Source of the DNA: Sphingobacteriaceae bacterium UBA2059
GTDB taxonomy: Bacteria > Bacteroidota > Bacteroidia > Sphingobacteriales > Sphingobacteriaceae
DNA: 20,773 bases
Direction: 5' to 3'
NCBI GenBank assembly: GCA_002332615.1
Contig: DDAL01000022.1
Location: 52,065-72,837 of the forward strand
The stretch's first letter is position 1; every line of letters begins with the position of its first letter. Shown in pieces: positions 14,697-20,773 of the stretch. Made by a program: the position numbers and the translations under genes. The notes beneath the pieces were generated by a model. That model worked only from the letters and a program-made list of their open reading frames with translations, had not been told where the DNA came from and did no database searches.

Positions 14697-15596
14697 TTAG
14701 TGCCCCTTCTTTTCACGATAGAAGTTGGGCGCTATGCCCATCACTTTCGAGAATAGCCTTGAGAAATAATAAGGGTCCTGAATGCCTACCTCCCAAGCAA
14801 TTTCTTTTATTCTAAGAGATGTAAACAACAAATACTGACTAGCCTTTTGAATTTTTAAATGATTAAAGTACTCTAAAGGCGAGAAACCGGTTTGAGCCTT
14901 GAATAAGCTTGAGAAATGGGAAGCTGACAAATTCACCTTTTGTGCAATGTCATTTAATGTAAGTGTCTTATGGATGCTTTTGTTAAAATAGTCAATCGCA
15001 AGATCAACCGAGGTTATATTATTTCGTATCTGTGCAGACTTATCATTCTGGTTAAATACCAAAGCGGACAGGAAATGCCATAAACACATATTGGTATAAG
15101 TGAGGTTATCAACTCCGTATCCTCTTTCTAGTTTATGATATATATCATTAAAAAGAGAAACTACAGTTTCAGGGTTGTTAATGTAACCCTTATAGTTCTC
15201 GGTGTGCTTTTCTACCATCTGCATTAAGGACTGTGAAACATTTCCTTTAAAGTGGACCCAGTAAATTGTCCATGGTTCCTTTTGGTCGGCATCATACTGA
15301 TGAGGGGATTTACAGGGGATAAAAATAAAATTACCAGCAAAAAGTCTGTAGCTTGTTTCTTTTATTGAGACATTGCCTGCTCCTTTTTCACAGTAAATTA
15401 GAATATGCTGATCTGCGCCATGCGGTCTTTGACGATAATGGTGCTGTGCTTTAGGATAATAACCTATATCCGTTATGTAGAGGGTATTTATGAGATTATT
15501 CTTTGCGCATTTTTGTGCTAAAAGCGGCCGAGGAATAACAATTGCTTTTTGGCCTTGAAACCCGTCTTTCTTTTTAATTAATTGTAACTGGTTCAT
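14697..15596 (-). CDS. AraC-family transcriptional regulator
   Basis: Cytoplasmic one-component transcription factor, likely sugar-responsive. It has 299 residues and no signal peptide. The N-terminal half (about 35-125) has the features of the AraC cupin ligand-binding domain: HILIYCEKGAGNVSI, LFAGNFIFIPCKSPHQYDAD and WTIYWVHFKG. The C-terminal HTH_18 double helix-turn-helix (about 197-296) contains LTLNDIAQKVNLSASHFSSL and, as the second helix pair, IKEIAWEVGIQDPYYFSRLF, followed by MGIAPNFYR. It is divergent from the DUF5107-TPR gene with 128 bases between, so its first target is probably that gene and the susC after it. It also lies upstream of the GH30 locus, whose control region carries direct repeats of suitable spacing. 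Which locus it controls is not proven. Confidence 0.94.
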   Translation of the reverse strand: MNQLQLIKKKDGFQGQKAIVIPRPLLAQKCAKNNLINTLYITDIGYYPKAQHHYRQRPHGADQHILIYCEKGAGNVSIKETSYRLFAGNFIFIPCKSPHQYDADQKEPWTIYWVHFKGNVSQSLMQMVEKHTENYKGYINNPETVVSLFNDIYHKLERGYGVDNLTYTNMCLWHFLSALVFNQNDKSAQIRNNITSVDLAIDYFNKSIHKTLTLNDIAQKVNLSASHFSSLFKAQTGFSPLEYFNHLKIQKASQYLLFTSLRIKEIAWEVGIQDPYYFSRLFSKVMGIAPNFYREKKGH

Positions 15597-15665
15597 TAGT
15601 CTCTAATATAGTAATATTATCCATCTAAATAGAAATTTCATCCATTTTAAGAGGCGGCTTGGAGA

Positions 15666-15681
15666 TTGATATTTGTATCAA
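15666..15681. promoter_or_regulatory. Inverted repeat TTGATA-N4-TATCAA in the divergent AraC/DUF5107 promoter region
   Basis: TTGATA (15666-15671) and TATCAA (15676-15681) form a perfect 6-base inverted repeat around TTTG, about 43 bases before the DUF5107 start. It overlaps GATATTTG, which is one base off the TAnnTTTG promoter motif on the plus strand. It may be an operator over the promoter. AraC proteins usually prefer direct repeats, so the binder is unclear. Confidence 0.35.
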
Positions 15682-15724
15682 GGTCTTGTACCTCTATTAA
15701 CCTAAGAACCAATCTTGCTAACGA

Positions 15725-18700
15725 ATGAATGAAGTAAAAGCTTGGAAGGCAGAAGTTGCTATTCCCACCTATCCGGTAGGGACACCGGAAAAAAATCCTC
15801 TGTTTTTGGAGAAACGTGTGTACCAAGGTAGCAGTGGCGTGGTATACCCTTATGCAGTAATAGAAAAGATATTCGATGAAAAAATAGAAAAGGTCTACAA
15901 AGCCCTCTTTTTGGAAAACGAATACTTGCAAATTATGATATTACCAGAGCTAGGCGGAAGGATACAGATGGCTTTCGATAAGGTGAAACAGCGCCACTTT
16001 ATTTACTACAATCAGGTTATTAAACCGGCCCTTGTAGGCCTTACCGGTCCGTGGATTTCGGGGGGTATTGAATTTAACTGGCCGCAACATCATCGTCCTT
16101 CTACTTTTGAACCGGTAGACTATACCATTGAAGAAAATGCCGACGGGAGCAAAACCATTTGGATAAATGAGGTAGAACGCATGTTTCGTACAAAAGGCAT
16201 GGCGGGCTTTACCTTATATCCTGGTAAGGCTTATATCGAGATTAGTGGTAAACTGTACAATCGCACTCCTTTTCCGCAAACATTTTTGTGGTGGGCAAAT
16301 CCTGCAGTCAAAGTAAACGATCATTATCAGTCTGTTTTCCCACCTGATGTTTATGCTGTGTTTGATCATGGCAAGAGAGATGTGTCATCATTCCCTATTG
16401 CAAAAGGAGTTTATTATAAGGTAGACTACTCTCCCGGAACAGACATTTCTCGCTATAAAAATATCCCTGTGCCGACCTCCTACATGGCCATAGCATCTAA
16501 ATATGACTTTATAGGTGGATATGAAAACGATAGTAGAGGTGGGCTGTTGCACGTAGCCGACCACCATATATCACCAGGTAAGAAACAATGGACTTGGGGT
16601 CATGGTCCCTTTGGGCAGGCCTGGGACAGAAACTTAACCGATGAGGATGGCCCCTACATTGAACTAATGACAGGTGTGTTTACAGACAACCAGCCAGACT
16701 TTTCGTGGTTGCAGCCATTTGAAGAAAAAACTTTTGTGCAATATTTTATGCCTTACAGTGAGATAGGCTTGGTAAAAAACGCAAGCAAAGATGCAATGGT
16801 GAATATTGAGACTGAGGAAGGCGTGGCTGATATTAAGCTTTATGTAACTGCTAAATATGAAAGGCTCCAGATAAGCATAGTTGATGGCGAGAATGAAATA
16901 TTTAGCAACGAGATTACTTGTTCACCAGAAAAGCCGTATCTGACGACTATAGGGCCTGATGTTAGAATTAAGGACGGTGTAGAAGTTGTAGTAACAAACA
17001 TGACCAGTGGGAAGATACTTATTAGCTACGTTAAAGAAGCAGCGGAAAAACTGGAGATACCGCAAGCTGCAAAACCTGCAAAGAAGCCATCGGATATTGA
17101 ACAAAATGAACAGCTATATCTTACAGGCTTACACCTGGAACAATATAGGCATGCTACTTATTTAGCTACTGATTATTACCAAGAGGCGCTTAGAAGAGAT
17201 GCCGGAGATGTACGATGTAATAACGCATTAGGCTTATGGTACTTAAAGCGTGCGCAGTTTAGCAAAGCGGAGCCATATTTTAGAAAAGCTATTGAGACAC
17301 TTACCAAGCGGAACCCTAATCCGTACGAAGGAGAGCCCTTTTTTAATCTTGGTCTTGCGCTAAAGATGCAAGGACGTAAAAGCGAAGCGTTTGACGTTTT
17401 TTATAAGGCAGTGTGGAATGATGCTTTTCAACATGCAGGTTACTTGGAGCTCGCGCGAATAGCATGCGGTGATGGTAGATATGAGGAAGCTTTGATGCTT
17501 ACTAAGCAATCCCTTGTTAAGAACTTTCATAGCCATAGCCTCAGGCACTTATGCACTGGGATACTGCGAAAACTGGGCAGAAATGAGGAAGCATTGGAGT
17601 TTGCGAACGAATCGCTTGCGATAGATTCTTTTAACTTTGGTTGCATCTTTGAAAAATACCTTTTGTGGAAAGATACCGATAAGCCCAGAAGCGCGGAAGT
17701 GTTGATTCATCTTAAAGAGATAAGCAGAGGCTGGACAAATAACTTTATAGAGTATGCAATAGACTATGGGAATGCAGGCCTTTTTGAGGAAGCTTTTGCC
17801 CTTCTTCAGATTAAAGCGAAGGAAGGAAAAGAGACAGATCCTATGCTTTATTATCATTGTGGTTGGTATTTGTATAATGCAGGTCTGGAGAAAGAAGCTA
17901 CAGACTTTTTCAATAAGGCAGCGGCGATGGAGGCAGGTTATTGCTTCCCTAATCGAATAGAAGATGTGCCTGTATTGCAAATGGCAATGTCTTCAAACCG
18001 TAAAGATGCTAAAGCACCTTATTACTTGGGTAATTTGTGGTACGACAAACGCCAATATGAGGACGCCATAGCATGTTGGGAAATGTCTATACAAAGAGAT
18101 GAAAGTTTTGCCACAGCACATCGCAATCTTTCCCTTGCGTATTTTAATAAGCTCGGCCAGCCCGAAAAGGCTTTGACGTCTTTAGAAAGAGCGTTTGAAC
18201 TAGACACTCAAGACGCCAGAGTATTAATGGAGTTAGACCAGCTTTATAAACGGCTTAATCATGACGTCCGTGCAAGGCTAAATTTACTTGAAAAGTACAA
18301 TTCGCTTGTAACTTCCAGAGACGACTTGTTCCTAGAAAAGATTACGTTGCTTAATCAACTTGAAAAGCATAATGAAGCCAAAAGGTTGCTATCCGAGCGC
18401 AAGTTCCACCCTTGGGAGGGTGGCGAAGGAAAGGTAGTAAGCCAGCATGTATGGAGCCACCTATCGCTTGCTAAACAGGCTATTTTTAACGAAGATTACG
18501 ACGCAGCGCTTACGCTACTGGAGCAGGCGTCAAACTATCCTGAAAACCTTTCGGAGGGCAAGCTACCAAGCGCAGCGGAAAACGACATTTACTACTTAAG
18601 GGGCCTTGCACTTGAGAAGAAATGTGATAGTGCCGCAGCCAATAGATATTTTAAACGCGCTACAGAAGGACCGACGGAACCTGTGCAGGCCATTTTCTAC

Positions 18701-19063
18701 AACGACCCGCAGCCAGACAAAATTTTCTATCAAGGGCTGGCATGGCTGCGCTTAGGAGACAAAGGCAAGGCTGAGGCGTTGTTTAAGCGTTTAATCGCTT
18801 TTGGCGAAACGCATCTTAACGACCATGTGGAGCTTGATTACTTTGCAGTTTCCTTGCCTGATTTATTGGTTTTTGATATGGATTTAGATTTGAGAAATCA
18901 GGTACACTGCCTTTACCTGATAGGTTTAGGGAAACTTGGATTGCGGGAAGAGGATAAGCAACAGCTGGAAGCACATTTTGATTCAGTGTTGGAGCTGGAT
19001 GTAAACCACCAGGGTGCGCTGACACATAAGCGGTTGATTGACTTTCTGGCGGCGACAATGTAG
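15725..19063 (+). CDS. DUF5107 domain protein with long C-terminal TPR array
   Basis: Large cytoplasmic protein of unproven function, 1112 residues, without signal peptide or membrane segment. The N-terminal part (about 40-350) is a DUF5107-type domain with LPELGGRIQMAFDKVKQRHF (73-92), WISGGIEFNWPQHHRPSTFE (110-129), FLWWANPAVKVND, HHISPGKKQWTWGHG and GPYIELMTGVFTDNQPDFSWLQP. The GGRI motif, many aromatic residues and histidines recall galactose-mutarotase-like beta-supersandwich folds, so it may bind or act on a sugar; that is inference. A small beta region (350-440) leads into TPR repeats from about 460 to the end, with typical pairs such as NNALGLWYLKRAQFSKAEPY and AHRNLSLAYFNKLGQPEKAL. 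It is divergent from the AraC gene and 73 bases before a susC gene, so a role in sensing or processing an imported sugar fits. The length is normal for such fusions. Confidence 0.88.
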   Translation: MNEVKAWKAEVAIPTYPVGTPEKNPLFLEKRVYQGSSGVVYPYAVIEKIFDEKIEKVYKALFLENEYLQIMILPELGGRIQMAFDKVKQRHFIYYNQVIKPALVGLTGPWISGGIEFNWPQHHRPSTFEPVDYTIEENADGSKTIWINEVERMFRTKGMAGFTLYPGKAYIEISGKLYNRTPFPQTFLWWANPAVKVNDHYQSVFPPDVYAVFDHGKRDVSSFPIAKGVYYKVDYSPGTDISRYKNIPVPTSYMAIASKYDFIGGYENDSRGGLLHVADHHISPGKKQWTWGHGPFGQAWDRNLTDEDGPYIELMTGVFTDNQPDFSWLQPFEEKTFVQYFMPYSEIGLVKNASKDAMVNIETEEGVADIKLYVTAKYERLQISIVDGENEIFSNEITCSPEKPYLTTIGPDVRIKDGVEVVVTNMTSGKILISYVKEAAEKLEIPQAAKPAKKPSDIEQNEQLYLTGLHLEQYRHATYLATDYYQEALRRDAGDVRCNNALGLWYLKRAQFSKAEPYFRKAIETLTKRNPNPYEGEPFFNLGLALKMQGRKSEAFDVFYKAVWNDAFQHAGYLELARIACGDGRYEEALMLTKQSLVKNFHSHSLRHLCTGILRKLGRNEEALEFANESLAIDSFNFGCIFEKYLLWKDTDKPRSAEVLIHLKEISRGWTNNFIEYAIDYGNAGLFEEAFALLQIKAKEGKETDPMLYYHCGWYLYNAGLEKEATDFFNKAAAMEAGYCFPNRIEDVPVLQMAMSSNRKDAKAPYYLGNLWYDKRQYEDAIACWEMSIQRDESFATAHRNLSLAYFNKLGQPEKALTSLERAFELDTQDARVLMELDQLYKRLNHDVRARLNLLEKYNSLVTSRDDLFLEKITLLNQLEKHNEAKRLLSERKFHPWEGGEGKVVSQHVWSHLSLAKQAIFNEDYDAALTLLEQASNYPENLSEGKLPSAAENDIYYLRGLALEKKCDSAAANRYFKRATEGPTEPVQAIFYNDPQPDKIFYQGLAWLRLGDKGKAEALFKRLIAFGETHLNDHVELDYFAVSLPDLLVFDMDLDLRNQVHCLYLIGLGKLGLREEDKQQLEAHFDSVLELDVNHQGALTHKRLIDFLAATM

Positions 19064-19136
19064 TAGGCCTACATCCATAAATAAAAGAACGAAAAATAGT
19101 TTGTAATAACAGGTTCGTCATTAAATATAAACCAAT

Positions 19137-20773
19137 ATGAGAAACCAAATTAAACACATGAGACATGGCTTCTATCTGCGGTGGTGTCTCTTATCTTGCT
19201 TCATACTAGCCGGATTAAATCTGTTCGGACAGGATCCTCTGAGAACTATCACTGGGAGGGTTGACGATGAAAAGGGTGGCCGTTTTATGGGCGCCACTGT
19301 TAAGGTGAAAGGAAGGAACGTGGGTACATCCACTGGTGCAAACGGGGCTTTTTCATTACAGGCCACAAGTACAGATACACTAACTGTGTCTTCGATTGGT
19401 TATGAGCCTGTATCTGTGCCAGTAGGAACTAACAGCTTTCTAAGGATAACCTTGAGGCCATCTGTTAACACCTTGAGTGATGTAGTGGTGGTAGGTTACG
19501 GTACAGTGAGGAGAGCTGACCTTACAGGATCGGTTACCCAGGTGAGTACAAAAGATCTAACTAAATTGCCTGCGGCCAACTTAAGCCAAGCGTTGCAGGG
19601 CAATGTGCCGGGGCTGTGGACTAATCAAAGCGACAGGAGTCCCGGAGCAGGGATAAATATTGCGTTAAGAGGGAATAATTCCTTTTCAGGTAATTCGCCT
19701 TTATTCATCGTCGATGGCTTTCCCATGGCATCTGGGGGCGGTATTAATTCAATCAACCCAAATGACATAGAATCTGTATCTGTGTTAAAAGACGCTTCTT
19801 CTGTGGCTATCTATGGGGCTAGAGCAGCAAATGGGGTTATTTTAATTACCACAAAATCGGGGAAGATGGGCAAGAATAACTTCTCTATAAATGCTTATAC
19901 CAGCTTTAAATCTTTCTCGAATCCTATTGAATTTATAAGCGGTAATGAGCTCGCCGAGCTACGCAAAGAGGCCTATAAAAATGATAACGTAAATGGTGGT
20001 ATGGCTGTTTTTAGGCCTGAAGAAATCGCCCAGCTTGAAAGCGGTAATACCACCAATTGGTGGAATGAAATTACGGGTTCCGGGCGGCCTACCCAAAGTT
20101 TGCAAATGATGTTTACAGGTGGAAATGAAAACACTAAAGTACTTGTAAGTGGAAATTTATACAACGAAAAAGGGATTGTTAACAATTCTGACTTCATTAG
20201 AGGAAATATAAGGGTAAACGTGAATCAAAAGCTTGGAAAACTTAATCTTACAAGCAATAATAATATAGCGGTTATAAGCGGGAGAAGTGTATCAGGGCCA
20301 AGTATACTGTATCCTGCAATGATAGGCAACCCTTTAGCCCCTATTCGCCAGCCAAGCGGCAGCTACTATACTATGCTTATTGGGGTTGGTAACAGTCCTT
20401 GGGCTAATCCCGTAGCTTTTACAAACGAGCTAAAAAACCGCTATACTGAGCCGGTAATCACCAGTTCGCTTGCATTGGAGTATACAGTAATATCAGGGCT
20501 AAAATTAAAGACTCAGCTTTCTGGAGAGATGGACAGCTGGAAGCAAAACGCCTATGTGCCAATAGCTCTGTCGGCTAATCATGAAGAGAGTGGACGGGTA
20601 TCAGACGGTTTTGCAAACGTGACTAACAACGTTAATTATAACTGGATTAGCGAGACTACGGCTTCCTACATCCAAACTTTTAATGATTTGCACCGGGTAG
20701 AAGCGGTTGCAGGTTTCTCAGTACAGGAGAATCGTTGGGAGACAGTGAATGCTTCTGCCTCGGGCTTTGCGCA
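19137..20773 (+). CDS. SusC-type TonB-dependent transporter, N-terminal half (runs off right edge)
   Basis: Outer-membrane SusC/RagA-family transporter, about 545 residues in the window, open to the edge. The start may be the ATG at 19137 or the ATG at 19158; the second gives a tighter signal peptide (MRHGFYLRWCLLSCF, ending LFGQ). A carboxypeptidase-regulatory-like domain is followed by LSDVVVVGYGTVRRADLTGS, a plug with LQGNVPGLW, PLFIVDGFPM and VLKDASSVAIYGARAANGV, and then the barrel start. There is no STN domain. It lies 73 bases after the DUF5107-TPR gene on the same strand and is probably co-regulated with it by the AraC protein. Its susD partner and enzymes would lie to the right. It differs clearly in sequence from the other two SusC proteins here. 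Confidence 0.93.
   Translation, partial: MRNQIKHMRHGFYLRWCLLSCFILAGLNLFGQDPLRTITGRVDDEKGGRFMGATVKVKGRNVGTSTGANGAFSLQATSTDTLTVSSIGYEPVSVPVGTNSFLRITLRPSVNTLSDVVVVGYGTVRRADLTGSVTQVSTKDLTKLPAANLSQALQGNVPGLWTNQSDRSPGAGINIALRGNNSFSGNSPLFIVDGFPMASGGGINSINPNDIESVSVLKDASSVAIYGARAANGVILITTKSGKMGKNNFSINAYTSFKSFSNPIEFISGNELAELRKEAYKNDNVNGGMAVFRPEEIAQLESGNTTNWWNEITGSGRPTQSLQMMFTGGNENTKVLVSGNLYNEKGIVNNSDFIRGNIRVNVNQKLGKLNLTSNNNIAVISGRSVSGPSILYPAMIGNPLAPIRQPSGSYYTMLIGVGNSPWANPVAFTNELKNRYTEPVITSSLALEYTVISGLKLKTQLSGEMDSWKQNAYVPIALSANHEESGRVSDGFANVTNNVNYNWISETTASYIQTFNDLHRVEAVAGFSVQENRWETVNASASGFA

Noticed and set aside
15647..15931. Minus-strand open frame of 94 codons overlapping the DUF5107 start
   Set aside because: It lies antisense to a well-supported coding region and has no signal or family resemblance; it is a shadow frame.

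Overview
The window looks like chromosomal DNA of a Bacteroidota member, most likely of the Sphingobacteriaceae type (Pedobacter or Mucilaginibacter-like). The reasons are three SusC-type TonB-dependent transporters with the hallmark GYGTQ-like motif, a RagB/SusD lipoprotein, a 7TM-DISM receptor, little Shine-Dalgarno signal, and a good match to the Bacteroidota promoter motif TAnnTTTG. The genus is an inference; no rRNA or other marker is present.

Layout. (1) 1-1352, minus: N-terminal part of a SusC transporter running off the left edge. (2) 1353-1893: divergent intergenic region with small repeats. (3) 1894-3198, plus: OmpA-family porin/peptidoglycan-binding protein with a clear terminator at 3228-3265. 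(4) 14064 down to 3266, minus: a six-gene run of susC, susD, GH30 (subfamily 3-like lipoprotein), GH30 (subfamily 1, glucocerebrosidase-like), a 7TM-DISM receptor fused to an IS1595-type transposase zinc ribbon and HTH, and malQ. Gaps within the run are about 20, 5, -7, 77 (or 11) and 54 bases. (5) 14065-14696: a 632-base gene-free control region with a promoter candidate, three copies of an 8-base repeat and a 12-base inverted repeat. (6) 14697-15596, minus: AraC-family regulator. (7) 15725-19063, plus: a large DUF5107-TPR protein divergent from the regulator. (8) 19137 to the right edge, plus: N-terminal half of a third SusC transporter.

How the genes work together. Region 4 is a compact polysaccharide utilisation locus. 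SusC/SusD would bind and import a glucan. The GH30_3-like lipoprotein would cut it, plausibly as a beta-1,6-glucanase, and the GH30_1-like enzyme would release glucose in the periplasm. The locus has no HTCS or sigma/anti-sigma pair. Its only regulator-like gene is the 7TM-DISM receptor, whose DNA-binding end looks like a domesticated transposase domain without the DDE nuclease. This is the most interesting object in the window: a candidate membrane-tethered one-component regulator. Region 6-8 looks like the start of a second carbohydrate locus, controlled by the AraC protein and continuing beyond the right edge.
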